A stretch of 64,000 nt of DNA from Candidula unifasciata (GCA_905116865.2 CAJHNH020006667.1:501012-565011), one strand, 5' to 3'; positions 11,914 to 23,385 are shown, counted from the stretch's first letter. Numbers and translations are program-made. Notes: a model not told the origin generated them from the letters alone.

Positions 11914-12013
11914 GGGAGTTGCGTATCCTTTACATGACGTCGCAAAACCAATCTAAAAATTGTTTTCGTCGTTACGGTTTTGCTAGGCAAATTTTACGTT
12001 CAGTAGTTCATGT
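11914..12013 (-). mobile_element. SINE family C, 3'-part fragment
   Basis: Matches the tail half of SINE C on the minus strand: AGTTGCGTATCCTTTACATG, then CTAGGCAAATTTTACGT and CAGTAGTT. The head is missing. Confidence 0.7.
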
Positions 12014-12081
12014 AAACAAACACAAATCAAATACAGGATTTCAGAAGAGATTGTGAAAAAAAAAAGAGTTGCTGAAATACA

Positions 12082-12214
<133 letters not shown>

Positions 12215-12215
12215 T

Positions 12216-12444
12216 TTGTTAGTTGCTTATCCTTTACAGGACGTTTCAGAACCAACCCCAACAGCCCCTGGCTGTTGTGTGATTTTTCTAGGCAAATTTA
12301 CGTCCAGTAGTTTGTCATTGCCTCTGGACGGTCGGCTTTCTTGATACCACTGTCGAAACCAACGCAATGCGCATGGCCCGCAGCTGTGATCGAACCCGGC
12401 ATCCTGGCATTACGAAGCGTTCGCATCGACTTAGCCACAGAGCC

Positions 12445-12447
<3 letters not shown>
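12216..12447 (-). mobile_element. tRNA-derived SINE, family C (near full length)
   Basis: On the minus strand it starts TCGGCTCTGTGGCTAAGTCG (box A like), with box B GGGTTCGATCACAG. The body contains TTTCGACAGTGGTATCAAG and a tail ending GGATAAGCAACTAAC. It is embedded between GA arrays on both sides. Confidence 0.9.

Positions 12448-12501
<54 letters not shown>
12448..12501. repeat. (GA)n microsatellite
   Basis: About 54 bp of GA at the head side of SINE C. Confidence 0.97.
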
Positions 12502-12507
<6 letters not shown>

Positions 12508-12739
12508 ATACCTAGCCATATTAAAATACATAACGCTTTTGAAAATCATATCTGAGGGAAATGTTGAAGGCAAGAGAGAAAGAAGTGTACTATGATACAA
12601 GTCGGAGAACAACATCCAGAGGTGAACGAAAAGCATAACTAAAAGAGAGAGAATTTACAGTCAAGACAAGTGACAGACCGCGTTGGAGATCCAAGACAGC
12701 CAGCATTCAATCTTGAGAAGGCACCTGGTTGATTGAGAT

Positions 12740-12985
12740 ATTTAGGTTAGGAGCTGCGATGACATCGTGGCTAGCACAATTACAGGGTATCTGACCTCTC
12801 TGTAGGATAATGTTCAAAGTTTTAAAATGGTCACTGTATAAGGCTTCTGGGTTATGAATGCAATTTTATAATTCCTACATTCGGGTTCGATTCAGCTGCA
12901 TGCGATTTTTAGCAGACCGCTTTCCACTGACTTTGACAATGGTATGAGTATCGATCTTCCAAGCGGGAATGGCAAATTACTGTAC
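12740..12985 (+). mobile_element. Highly diverged SINE C-like copy
   Basis: TCGGGTTCGATTCAGCTGC (box B like) is followed by TTTGACAATGGTATGAGTAT and GGGAATGGCAAATTACTG. These occur in the same order and at nearly the same spacing as in SINE C. Box A is not recognisable. Confidence 0.5.
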
Positions 12986-13034
12986 ACACAATTTGTTAGT
13001 AAAACCACACATGGCCAACTTCTTATTCTTCCCG

Positions 13035-13180
13035 AATCCTCTTCCTACTTCTGGACTTCGACCTCGTTCTAGAACGAGTTTTGCGTGGACATCGATTTTA
13101 TAGATCTAGCTTTTATTTTTTATACATACTGTTGTCTCCTCGCTTCTCATGCAGGTGCATTTCGACTTCGGGAAAAAAAA
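13035..13180 (+). repeat. Dispersed repeat family H, copy 2
   Basis: Contains TTCTGGACT, TCTAGAACGAGTTTTGCGTG, ATCGATTTTATAGATCTAGC, the ACTGTTGTCTCCT segment and a CATGCAGGTGCA-type segment, matching the family core. Confidence 0.6.
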
Positions 13181-13326
13181 AATTATATATGTAATAGGCT
13201 GGAAAACTACTGTTCAGTAGCTCATCGACTGTGATTTAATCTAGTTTTTAAAATGATCAAGAGGCCACACTAACAGCTTTTAGTTTAGACAGTAAAATAG
13301 GCAAAAGTCTAGCCACTGGGTATAAA

Positions 13327-13570
13327 AGACTTTGTTAAGTCTTTAAGCGATCTATTTGACTTACGGACGGACCCTGTGGAGACCTACCCGGCTGTTGAAG
13401 CTCTGCACTGAGGGCTCGCCTGCATTGGTGTGGGCGACTACAGTGGAAGGCCGGTTGTCTGACTGATTTTCCTGGCTGATCTCGCGGTACGTTTCAATTG
13501 GTTAGGTGTGGTAGATTTGATTTCCATTGTATATCATTGCTAGAAGATAGTTTGATCGCAGGTCGCTATT
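13327..13570 (+). repeat. Dispersed repeat family I, copy 1
   Basis: Nearly the same 236-bp sequence as 16603-16838, from CTTTGTTAAGTCTTT to GCAGGTC. No flanking duplication is visible for this copy. Confidence 0.85.
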
Positions 13571-13708
13571 AGTGATTTGTTGGTCTGCTAGTAGCTGTCA
13601 GTATTTTGTTTTTGGTTGGTCTACTAATTGCTTGGTTAGATTTCTGCTGGTCGTATACCTCCAGTTAGTGGTCCTTTAGCATACTTAGTATTCGGAGTGT
13701 GTAATCAA

Positions 13709-13710
<2 letters not shown>

Positions 13711-13777
<67 letters not shown>
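13711..13777. repeat. (TA)n microsatellite
   Basis: About 67 bp of TA, abutting the Helitron fragment to its right. Confidence 0.98.
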
Positions 13778-13779
<2 letters not shown>

Positions 13780-14026
13780 ACAACAACAAATGCTTTAGCC
13801 TCGATAAACAAAAAAATCTTTTTTTCTCTCTCTAACAGTGCACTTTATTTGACCACTAATATCGACATTCACTGATATGTTGCGTGTTCTAGAGTCGGCA
13901 TATCAGACTATCTCTGTAGCTGTGCAATGATTGATATTAACCATATTATTCAGGTGTGCTTTCTATTTTCTTTATTTTCCAGTTAACCATTCTGGGCCAC
14001 AGCAACGCGTGGCCAGGTACAGCTAG
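13778..14026 (+). mobile_element. Helitron 3'-end fragment
   Basis: Ends GTGGCCAGGTACAGCTAG followed by T, with the hairpin GCCAC/GTGGC just upstream. This is the reverse complement of the left end of the elements at 29316, 44473 and 52838. Similarity to the 29316 copy continues for about 230 bp (for example AGAACACGC and the AGATAGTCT region). The 5' part is missing. Confidence 0.8.
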
Positions 14027-14039
14027 TATTATAAAAATG

Positions 14040-14284
14040 TCTCCACTTTTCACCTTATCAGTTGCTTTCCTGTAATCAATTAAAAACAAACGCAAAACTT
14101 TATTTATTTCCGTTTGCTTTACTGTACACTTTTAGAAATCTAAGTACCGTTGCGTGTGCTTTACTTCTGATTCATGAATAGTTATGCATGCGATCTGTGT
14201 GAACGGCAATTTAAATACAGAGTACTTAAAATTGTGTAACAGCTACAGAGTTTAGAATGCATGTGTCTTCTCTTAGAGAGTGTA
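14040..14284. other. No recognisable gene
   Basis: AT-rich, unassigned. Confidence 0.4.
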
Positions 14285-14366
14285 CTATAAGGAACTTAAG
14301 AACTATAAGGAACTTAAGAACTATAAGGAACTTAAGAACTATAAGGAACTAAAGAACTATAAGGAG
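14285..14366. repeat. 18-bp tandem repeat, about 4.5 units
   Basis: Unit CTATAAGGAACTTAAGAA. The first three copies are identical, the fourth has one change, and a partial fifth follows. Confidence 0.95.
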
Positions 14367-14447
14367 GTGTGAACCTAAACTCTTCTGGTGCATCATTAAA
14401 CTAATTCTGAGCCAGAAACAGCGTATAAAGTTTATATCTAACCACAT

Positions 14448-14451
<4 letters not shown>

Positions 14452-14496
<45 letters not shown>

Positions 14497-14545
14497 CTCT
14501 CTCTCTCTCCTCTCTATCTCTCTCTCTCCTCTCTATCTCTCTCAC
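14452..14545. repeat. (CT)n microsatellite, interrupted
   Basis: CT tract with several interruptions (GCTC, CCTCTCTAT). Confidence 0.95.
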
Positions 14546-15310
14546 TTTCATACACACACATTAAGACAAATACACAAACTACGGCACCCATTTAACGTTC
14601 ACATTCATTCACCAACCAGGAAAGGAACCATTTCCCAGGGGACTTCAAGTCTTGAACAGAAAAGTGAGAGGTGAAGGATTACATTTTATCAAGTAAATCC
14701 GTTGGGGCCTATTCTCGGAGCTGGGGTAGCAGAATGAAAGATCACTACATGTACAGCCTCGCAAGTCCAAGGATCTTCCCTAGTTAAACGCTATCATGTT
14801 CTAGACTTTGGTCTCAACAACAGGGACGCTCACCCATAGACCAACGTTAAAACAACAAATAGGTTGCAGAATTATTTAATTAGTAACTTATCAGCTCAAC
14901 ACAACAAAAGCTGCTACTTGGACAATCAACAAAGAGTTAGGAAAATACGGAAACTTTATAACAGATAGTTTCTATCAAATTCGTCATTAACTAATGTACA
15001 GCAGCAAACAAAAGGCGGAGAAGGTGACATGAAACAGAATAATGATAAGTGTAAGACGAGTTTTTTCTTGCTATCAACTAAACTGTAATCAATCATTTTT
15101 TTAACATCAGTTTTGATTTATAAAATTTATCTAATAGAATGAAAGTTCGGCAAATTCCATATTGCTCTGCTGATTAAAAATGTAAGAGGACAGACATGAT
15201 AAAGCAGGAACACAGTTTAGAGACACGCACACTAATCGCCAAACACACACATTTTTGGAGATGCATTATAGCCAAAGCGACGACTAAATAAATAATCATT
15301 ACAACATACC
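14546..15310. other. No recognisable gene
   Basis: Unassigned sequence. No coding frame or repeat family is supported. Confidence 0.4.
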
Positions 15311-15543
15311 GAGGAGCAGCTAGCCTAACGGTTAAAATGCTGGGCCCTCACAAAGAAGACCCGGGGTACGAATCCTCGGAAAGACAGGATTTTTTTTTTC
15401 TGTCAGGGGCAAAATCAAATCTTTACCTGCACTGTCGTGGCGACAGCACTAGCCATGAGGCCGTAAATCCTCATGCTCAGAGATCACACTGCCTACACCG
15501 CGGAATTGGTACAGCAAAGGCAGTAACTGACAGTACAGCATAC
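15311..15543 (+). mobile_element. tRNA-derived SINE, family A
   Basis: The head has box A-like TAGCCTAACGGTTAAAATGC and box B GGTACGAATCC. The body includes a TCAGGGGCAAAAT segment, ACCTGCACTGTCGTGGCGAC and AGCACTAGCCATG. The same body occurs at 28692 and, in reverse orientation, inside the Helitrons. Confidence 0.85.
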
Positions 15544-15699
15544 TAACGAGTTTAGTTTAGTCTGGCACAAATTATGTTATATGAAAATAAGCAGAGAACG
15601 GACGGAAACAATATTGAAAGCATGACAACAAGAAATCAAAATAAAAACCAAATTAGGTGCTCATGCAATCGACATTTTTTCTGACATAGAAAGATAGAT
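15544..15699. other. Unassigned spacer
   Basis: Short stretch between a SINE and an RTE remnant. Nothing recognised. Confidence 0.4.
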
Positions 15700-15783
15700 A
15701 TCTAAAAAGCAAACCTCAAAAGACCTGTTTTAAAGACAATAAGATAGTCACGAAGAAAAATGAAGAAAAAGAAAAATAAGCAG

Positions 15784-15915
15784 AAGAAGAAGAAGAAGAA
15801 GAAGAAAAAAAAAGAAAAAGAACAAGATGAAGAAGAAATGAAGAAGAAGAGGAAGAAGAAGAAGAAGATGAAGAAAAAAAAAAAGACGAAGTAGAAGAAG
15901 AAAAAGAAGAAGATA
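15784..15915. repeat. (GAA)n-rich tract
   Basis: Imperfect GAA/GAAA array inside the RTE remnant. On the minus strand it reads as Ser/Leu runs that are not real protein. Confidence 0.92.
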
Positions 15916-16602
15916 AAGGAATAATCTTAGTTTTGTATGAAATCTGTTTGGAGCTCCATAATGTTTGCTGGACAGTTCTAGACTTGGTTTCTGGTCTTGA
16001 CCCCAGGTCACTTAAAATGGATCCTAGATATTTGAACTGATTGACTAATTTGAAATGCTTGATTAATTTGTGACATTTAACGTACATCAGTAAAGCTATG
16101 CCAGCTGGATTATTTATTAGTCAATACTTTTTTTTCCTGCATTTATTTCCATGCCACACATGGTCAATGTTTCATTTAGCAGATTTACAAGCTCGACTAG
16201 CTCGTGGTCTTTCCGGCCAACCCATCGATGTCATTTGCAAACCTTAAGTTCGACCTCCTATACTTACTGTTCCGTGATGTTTTTCTAGGGCGTCAGTCAT
16301 AATTCTTTCTAAGAAGATATTAAACAGTGTTGGGGAGAGGAAGCAGCCCTGACAGACTCCTACTGTTGTTCAGAACAAGCTCCTTATTTGTCCGTTCAGC
16401 ATGACAGCATTACTGGCCTTTGTATAAAGCTGTTCTATACTACGTATAAGAGTTTTACACATATTGTACTTTTTGAAATCAGTAAACACATGCTATAGAT
16501 TTTCTTAGTGCTTGTGGTATTGGTCAGATAATATGCGTTGATTAAATATCAATTCAACAGTTCTTTTTCCAGCAGGGGAACTAGACTGTTCTTCTGCTAT
16601 GA

Positions 16603-16838
16603 CTTTGTTAAGTCTTTCAGCGATCTATTTGACTTCCGGACGGACCCTGTGGAAACCTACCCGACTGTTGTAGCTCTGCATTGAGGGCTCGCCAGCATGG
16701 GTGTGGGCGACTACAGGGAAAGGCCGGTTGTCTGATTGAATTGCCTGGCTGATCTCACGGTACGTTTCAATTGGTTAGGTGGTGGTAGATTTGATTTCCA
16801 TTGTATATCCTTGCTAGGAGATAGTGTGATGGCAGGTC
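16603..16838 (+). mobile_element. Family I short element (236 bp) nested in RTE, with 7-bp TSD
   Basis: GCTATGA occurs at both flanks (16596-16602 and 16839-16845), and RTE coding sequence continues on either side. Removing one GCTATGA and the insert restores a plausible RTE reading. The ends are CTTTGTTAAG and GGCAGGTC, not inverted repeats. The element class is unknown. A SINE-like retroposon is possible, although clear pol III boxes were not found. Confidence 0.85.
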
Positions 16839-17279
16839 GCTATGAGCTATAAATCTGCATGTGGCTTTAATCTGTTTAGGAGTATTTTCAGCATGACTTT
16901 CCTGGGATGACTGATGAAACTTATAGTCCTATAATTTTGACATTGTTGTAAATTCCACATTTTTGGAAGGGTAATGATGAGTGATCAAGTCCAAAGAGAT
17001 GGTCTATCAAATTGTGTTACATATTTTAATAAGGATGTCGATAACGTACTCTGCCCAGGTCGTAAGGTTCTCAGCTGGGATGTTACCACTATGGAAAATG
17101 ATGATAATGATGATGTTATTGTAAAGGCTTAAAGTTTAAATACACTAGAAAGCGGAACTTTACTCCCTAAAATAACCTCTTCAAATGATATGGAAATTAA
17201 TCAGTTAAAAACACAAAGAGAAATAACAAAGAAATGTGAAGGATAACGACCTCCGAAATGAAAAGATTTAAGTTTTTTT

Positions 17280-17493
17280 TTTTTTTTTAACGTATCCAGA
17301 AACCATGAGTTGTAAACCCTTTGGCTCGGTACTATGGATATCGCAACCCTTCGGCCTTGATTCCATGGTACCGTTAATCTGGGAGAAATGTGGCTTTTCT
17401 GCCTACCCCCGGGAGTGAACCCGGACCACAAGGAGTTCGTCACCCGGCCGCCGCGAAAGTCAGGTTTAACCAACTTCGCTAGAGAACCGGGCC
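17280..17493 (-). mobile_element. tRNA-derived SINE, family E
   Basis: On the minus strand the head is GGCCCGGTTCTCTAGCG..G, and box B is GTCCGGGTTCACTCCCGGGG, a well-paired T-arm-like motif. The body contains AAGGCCGAAGGGTTGCGATA and CCATAGTACCGAGCC. It ends GGTTTCTGGATACG with an A-rich tail (17264-17289 reads as T/A runs on the plus strand). Confidence 0.9.
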
Positions 17494-19300
17494 AAGGATT
17501 TAAGTTAAATCAGGATTAGATGAACCATTGAAAAGCGAGTTGGTTTCATTAGCCGGTCTTTAAATACCCGATGAATGAAATGATTCGGCAGTTAAAATAG
17601 GTAGCAATATGGTTTGGCATCGATACTTGCAGATATGTTTGACAATACTGCTGTGGTTGGCTGGTTGATTGGTCAAACAATTCGAAAACGATAACCACAA
17701 GGATACTATCTGTCCGTCAGTCTATCTATCAGTCTGCTTATCTGTATTTCTGTCCGTATTTTACGCGTTGTCCCTCTGTCTGTCCGTCTGTCTGTATTTT
17801 ATCTGTCTGTTAATTCAGTCCTTGCATCGCATATACACGTATGTGTGTCTGTCTATCAGTCTGTCTTTGTTTGCAACAAAATTTAGGAACACTGTTTGGT
17901 TATTGAAAGAATACTGCCATGCATGCACTTGTTACGATAAACGACCTATACGTGTACGTGTGTGCGACTACTCCAGAGACGCAGTACACAAGGCAAAGGA
18001 TAGAAAGATCCGAACGAAACCTAGATCTGTAGGTTTGCGTATTTACAAGTAATTAACATACAACATCCGATACATGTTTCAACAGGTCTGTTTATTGATC
18101 TGTTTGTGCCTCTGTTCTTTGTCTTATTATGGAAACATCTCTCCCCCTCCCCCCTTTCCTCCCCTTTCCCCTCAAACTACAGGTTGTAAGAATCGTTAAC
18201 ATGAAGGCTTTCTCTGTAAACAAAGCACAGAATCAGCGACAGTGTTGGAGTCAGCACAGGAGCACATACTGGCCAGATTTAGCTGTAAACTGTCCACTAT
18301 AACACAAACATTTGGTTCATCGATTTTCTGCTGAATTCCGGTCGGCCAAATCTCGCTCACATTATATTGTGACAGACATAAATCTGGCCGTGTCAAGACA
18401 CAGAGCTTACGCAATGGAAGAAATCCCTACTAAAGTGAGTAGTTTGTTCATTTTGCACAATAGGTGCGTGATTTGTGATTATTTGTGATCTTTAATATTT
18501 AAGTGAATACCTCCGCAAGCATTGCCGTATTTATGCTAGACCAGAAAACACGCTGAGGTTCAGTATATTGATATGGCATTAGTAGTAATCTGAAGCCTTT
18601 GTTGTTTTCTAATGTAAAATTTAAGGTATGTGGCAACGTAGCTTTTATTAGGCTCGAGATAGACTTCGTTGCAAAGTGTTGTATCTGATATTGTTCAGTT
18701 TCGCAGTGGCTGGTCGCTCGCGGAAACTGCCACAAATATGAAGCAGTTCCGTTGCCCTTTGTGTATAAAATAATTGAACTCATGATCGACACATGTCCAT
18801 GTAATACTGACCGCATCGTCGATGATAACATTTACATACTGTCAGAGGGTAAAGTAAACCAATTTCTTTGTCGGCGATTGAAGACTAGACCCCCCCCCCC
18901 CCCAATCCCCGTCTTCGTAGGCTAGTGAATTAGTCAGACCAACACAAAGATAAATATCCCCACCGGAGAAACTCTGTCACTATTACCAGAATTTGCGTAT
19001 AAGCGTCGACAGTAACAATTTGTGGCCACGCAAAGCACAGGTAGGTCTTTAGCCTTCATTACCGGCATATGATTGCAGGCCACACCTAATCGGAGGGACA
19101 GTTACTGGTGCCCTTATTACCACTTTTTGTAGAGGTTGAACGCAGGCTGTCTGGTATCTACCTTGTTGATCTGTCACCCAGAATGAGATATTTTTAATAT
19201 CTCAGAATGGTAAGGTAAACATTGAGCTAGCGACTCAGAGAGGCCAAATCGATCGATCGACCACATAATACCCTGTGTCTAGCATCAGCAACGCGTTCTT
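17494..19300. other. No recognisable gene; decayed TCTG repeats
   Basis: Decayed TCTG/TCTA simple sequence at about 17710-17870 and C-runs at 18149-18168 and 18891-18903. Otherwise unassigned. The open frames here do not resemble known proteins. Confidence 0.45.
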
Positions 19301-19640
19301 GTCTTATTATTGCCGTGTGGTCAAGTCAACCAGGTATCTTTGTCTCTCCCCCCCCCCCCAAACCCCACCCTGCTTGTTTCTCCCCGATCTAGCTCACAAA
19401 TGATCGAGTCTTATCCTCTCATATCATATCCAAAACAATTTCAATGTCTACTTCAGATTCCTATTGAAGGTCTCTATAGAAACTCATCTTCCGTTTTAGT
19501 GACTCCTTTGATTTTACTGGGTTTATCGGGTGTTCATCTGGGTAAAAATTGGCAATCACAGCATTTAGGACAAGCCAATATTTTAGATCCGTCTCCCTCC
19601 TCACCTGCAAGACGAGAGTCTCTGATGCTACCCGTTGTTG
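19301..19640. other. Unassigned
   Basis: An open frame of about 125 codons (19310-19687) exists but begins in low-complexity C/T sequence and runs into repeat family H. I do not support it as a gene. Confidence 0.4.
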
Positions 19641-19860
19641 TCCTTTTACTAGTCCATATTATTTTGTGTGTACTTCTCAGAACTTGAGTTTTGCGTGCTC
19701 ATCCGTTTTAGAGATCTAGTTTTTTTCTATACAGGCTGTTGGTTTCTTCTCTCTCCGGCAGATGCGTTAAGACTTCAAAGGAAAGTCCACTAATTTTTAC
19801 GACATGCTTGTAAGCAAACATTCCTAATTAGTCGCATTTTACAACATCCTTATCTAACAA
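19641..19860 (+). repeat. Dispersed repeat family H, copy 3
   Basis: AGAACTTGAGTTTTGCGTG, CATCCGTTTTAGAGATCTAG, an AGGCTGTTGG segment and GGCAGATGCGTTAAGACTT match the family in order. Confidence 0.65.
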
Positions 19861-20194
19861 AAGTTGTTTTAAAAAGCTGCTGAATTATGACAATGATGTT
19901 TTCAAGCTAGTGTGGTGTCGAAGGGGTGTTGCACTAGCCAGTCATAACTCAGGACCTGATTCAGTCTCCTGAAGTGGCAAGGTATTTCCCTGATCAGTGT
20001 GGTTCTAAGGTTTATTTCGCCTTGTACAAATCGGCTACACATAATTTCCAGAATGTTCTGTGTATTGTCTATGATTTAAAGTCGACGAAGAAGAGAACTA
20101 CCCACCTCACCTCAAATGTCATGGCTTAGAATTTGCAAGGGCATAACAGCTCACGATCCAGAAGAAATATATGCTATTGATCGATCAGTTTGTC

Positions 20195-20375
20195 CGCTCA
20201 GGGCTGCTACCTAAAAGTTTACCATACCATCTTAAAATTAAACACCCTGGATGACAGACTATCAAGGCAGATCCTAGAAACCCCGTTCAACCTCTGTAGA
20301 AGTTATAGTTAGGACATTCGTAACAATGATACCAGCCAGGTGTAATATGCAGTCCTCTGTGGGTAAAGACCAGCC
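20195..20375 (+). repeat. Dispersed repeat family L, copy 1
   Basis: Pairs with about 32286-32510. Shared blocks include GTTTAC.ATACCATCTT, the AAGGCAGATCC-type and CAACCTC...AAGTTATA segments, and CCAGCCAGGT. No terminal structure was recognised. Confidence 0.6.
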
Positions 20376-20382
20376 ATGTATA

Positions 20383-20406
20383 CTCTCTCTCTCTCTCTCT
20401 CTCTCT
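20383..20406. repeat. (CT)n microsatellite
   Basis: 24 bp CT tract between family L and family F repeats. Confidence 0.9.
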
Positions 20407-20595
20407 TGTTGTTGTTGTGCCCACCAAAACATCACACATGCTATAAAAACCCGGTGACACAACGTGCCACCATGCGGATGAGGATCACCCGTGGAGAGGT
20501 CTTAGAAACGCCTTTCATCCGTTAGTCCATATTTATGGCCCGTCTATGTTCAGAGCCAAGGTGGGGCTTCAAATAAAGAAAAATGGGGACAACTT
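20407..20595 (-). repeat. Short interspersed family F, copy 1
   Basis: Reverse-orientation copy of the 39589-39799 element. It contains CACATGCTATAAA, GGTGACACAA.GTGCCACCAT, GATGAGGATCACC and GTGGGGCTTCAAAT. It is more diverged at its left end. Confidence 0.75.
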
Positions 20596-20809
20596 TAGTT
20601 CTACATCATACTTTATACCTTATTATATACTGAAATTTACGATAGCCATTTCTGTCTCATAACTGCATTTTATACCACTTCAACTCCTATAGATAAATTC
20701 CTGTATTACTTTAATGCTTCGTATCATATGAATCCACTTCGGCTGTCTGAGGAGTATTAGACATTCTAAATTCTTTTTACTATCTGACATTTTCATGGTA
20801 CCAGGAGGG

Positions 20810-20985
20810 GGGGGGGTGGGGCAAGGGCCGACCAACACGAAGATGGGCACAGGATATGTGACTTCTTGAGTGTGAAAGTGCATGAGGCAGGAGAACTGGC
20901 GAGAGACCAACTCTCTTTCAGACAGATTGTGATAAGAGCGACGTTCTGCAAAGGACCTGCTACATGATGATAATCTGACATTTTA
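20810..20985 (+). pseudogene. RTE LINE 3'-end fragment
   Basis: Sequence parallels, in opposite orientation, the minus-strand RTE tail at 41750-41900. Shared elements are a GATGGGCACAGGATA segment, TGCATGAGGCAGGAGAACTG and a GACGTTCTGC.AAGGACCTG segment, then ATGATGATAA. Too short to show RT motifs. Confidence 0.7.
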
Positions 20986-21838
20986 ATAAAGTCGTTTACC
21001 GATTGATCTTATTGGCTCACAATATTCCCCCAGAAGACCCTTAAGAGTTTTGAGTTATTCACGTTTGCCCTGACTGTTGAGCCTCGGTCAGATCTTCTGG
21101 TCACTAACATTTGTGTAATATCACCAGAACTTGATGTGCAATTTGTGCTTTAGCATGTTCCACTTGCTTTCAACTGGTCTTAGCTACATCCACATTGTCA
21201 TGCATCACTTCACAATGTTGTACGGAGCCAGCCATTATGTCTACCGTTCAATTCCTAAAACATCGGCGTAACTTTAGGGAAAATATCCAATATGTTCGGA
21301 AATAATATGTCTAGAGATAGTTTGGCCACCGGAGGAGAATGGCCTTGTACCAACTGCCACAGAGAGCCACGAAAAGAAATATAATGAACATTGCAAGGGT
21401 AAGACCACTCAAGAGATGCAGCGTCATCACCAGGAGCAACCTAAAAGAAATTGTACCAACTTGTACAATGCTTTGGAAAAAGCGCACAAAGGATCCTTGC
21501 ACACACCCCCCCCCCCCCCACCCTAAAAAAAAAAAAAAACACACAAAATCCCTGAGATAAATGGTGGAAGAGAAGATAAAAAGCAGAAGAGACATGAATC
21601 GAGGAGTTCTCAGAATTGAAGACCCATATTTGATCCTCATCAAAGTAGATCCTATAGAGACGTGTCAGTCAGTCGGATGCCTATCACCCTAGACACCATA
21701 TGGCCGAATTAATTACGAGACCGATGTTTGAAAGTGGGCAACTACCTTAAAATTGACCAGCCATGCACCTGGAATGATTTGTGGGAAACTGAATGTGGCT
21801 AAGGGGATACATACAACGTTCTGTGGCTGTTACATATA
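20986..21838. other. No recognisable gene
   Basis: Unassigned. A C-run then A-run lies at about 21505-21539. Confidence 0.4.
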
Positions 21839-21974
21839 CTGTAAAACATCATTAAACCGAATTCGCTTAAGACGAACACTTTTGTTTTCTGCAGGGATGT
21901 ATCATTATTCTTAGTCCCCTATTTGCACAAATGTTTTTCACTCCTTTGAAATTCGTTTCTACGAGGTCTTACTG
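21839..21974. mobile_element. MITE of pogo/Tigger type (136 bp)
   Basis: The imperfect terminal inverted repeats (about 20 of 26) begin CTGTAAAACATC on the left and, read inward from the right, CAGTAAGACCTCG. TA lies directly outside each end (21837-21838 and 21975-21976). TA duplication and CAGT.A.ACCTCG-like ends place it near the pogo/Tigger group. There is no coding capacity. Confidence 0.65.
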
Positions 21975-22795
21975 TATTTTCTTAAAATATTTTTTTTTTC
22001 TTGTTTGGCTTATTTAGACAATTTGCGTTAGTCTCTTTTGTCCAAGGTATTTATCAGAAACCACAATTTTGCCGCTTTTTAAGCTAATACCAGTGTGCGC
22101 TTTGACAAAGATTTCCAGCCGTTAAGATAGTCAAGATCTAAATGATCACATTAAAAAAAAAAATTGTCTTGAAAGATTGCTGTAATTCCATTTAAATGCA
22201 GCTTTCTTTGATCTTTCCTGCGCTAAAGCCATATCTCGCATTCTCCAAATAACGACATGTCCCCCCACCCCCATCCCCCACCCCCTCCAAAAGAAATTTT
22301 AATGTGTTGATTTGCTGGGGCGTTATTCTTCTATTTTAAAATCACGCTTGGTTTTATTTGTCTCTTTATTTACCTTTTGGTTATGCTTTCTTGATAATCA
22401 AAGAACATTCCTGTTAGCACTTTCAGCAACCCGATCCAAACAATTGTTTCAGACTGTGCGCTATCAGCAATCAATAACTTGTCATCTGCACGGCGCGGGT
22501 TGTTTATATTATGACCTTCAACCAGTTTTCTTGGCTTTGATCTCTTGCATTATTATTTTGCTATTGATAGAGAAACGATGTGCAGACAAAACAAATCCTG
22601 GCCTTGTTCCTTGCTATCCCTGTTCATAGTGGCCCAGTTTATTTTCTACTTTGATTGCTACCTCTAGCTTCCGGTAAAATATTATTTATTATTCTGAGTT
22701 GATGGGCATTAAGCAGGATAGCTTCCAGCATGATGATGGTTATACTGTTCTTTATCAGTCTTTTGAGCAGTCAATGAAGTGCAGTAATAAATGTT
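21975..22795. other. No recognisable gene
   Basis: A 105-codon frame at 22312-22629 has no recognisable domain. C-rich stretch at 22260-22288. Unassigned. Confidence 0.4.
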
Positions 22796-22799
22796 TGTG

Positions 22800-23036
22800 T
22801 CCTTAGATCATTCATTTTTCGGCCATGTTATGAGAAGAGGGAAAATAGAACATGTTGTGACCACTGGAAATATCTGTGAAAGGAGGGATAGAGGAAGACA
22901 ACGAGAAAAGATACTTCACAGTCTTGTTGCATGGCATGGAGGTGTGTCGGTACACGAACTGATACATGCTGCAGGGGATCGCAGATTATGTAGAAGCATG
23001 ATCGCCCACGCCAGTCGGCAAGGCACCTGATGATGA
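22800..23036 (+). pseudogene. RTE LINE C-terminal fragment
   Basis: Frame reads DHSFFGHVMRRGKIEHVVTT, then DRGRQREKILHSL and GDRRLCRSMIAHASRQGT, followed by a stop in TGATGATGATG. FGHVMRR, RGRQR and the TGA-repeat end are the usual RTE tail signature. It is 5'-truncated to the last about 75 codons. Confidence 0.85.
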
Positions 23037-23189
23037 TGTAATAAGATTGGCATCAGACAGGGCACCAGAGAGAGTAGTGGTATAGATACAGCGGTAGCAG
23101 AGTTAGAGGTCGACCAGGCAGAAAACAAACAGCAGAAATATCAGAGACACTGAAAAATCTGCGTGGATTTTTGTCGTGGTATGGGACGT

Positions 23190-23385
23190 CGCAGGTCGAC
23201 CCAGCCTTAAATGGGTACCAGGACGGGCTGTCCTGGGAAAGTAAAGACAGCCGGCGTTATGCTGACCACATTACCCACAGAGTGCTGATGGTCTGTAAAA
23301 ATATGGGACGCTCTGCCCATATGCCCGATGCACCGAAAGGCGTGAAAAGGGGTCTTTACTTTACTTTACTTTACTTACTGAAAAA
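23190..23385 (+). mobile_element. SINE family B, 3' two thirds
   Basis: Plus-strand copy lacking the tRNA-like head. It contains CAGGTCGACCCAGCC, a CTGTCCTGGGAAAGTAAAG segment, CAGCCGGCGTTATGCTGACC, a TGCTGATGGTCTGTA segment and AAAGGCGTGAAAAGGGGTC. It ends in four CTTTA units, which show the natural 3' tail of the family. Confidence 0.9.

Larger units (their letters stand above)
15700..17100 (-). pseudogene. RTE-clade LINE RT remnant, interrupted
   Basis: Minus strand from about 17090 leftward reads AENLTTWAEYVIDILIKICN, then KNVEFTTMSKL and SHAENTPKQIKA. It is broken by the family I insertion and resumes with VIAEEQSSSPAGKRTVELIF. It continues with a VFTDFKKY block (first catalytic Asp), GVCQGCFLSPTLFNIFLERI, HGTVSIGGRT, and finally NQFKYLGSILSDLGSRPETK and SKQISYKTKI near 15900-16060. 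These are standard RTE RT blocks in order. The YxDD block is not preserved. A GAA expansion (15784-15915) lies in its distal part. Confidence 0.88.
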
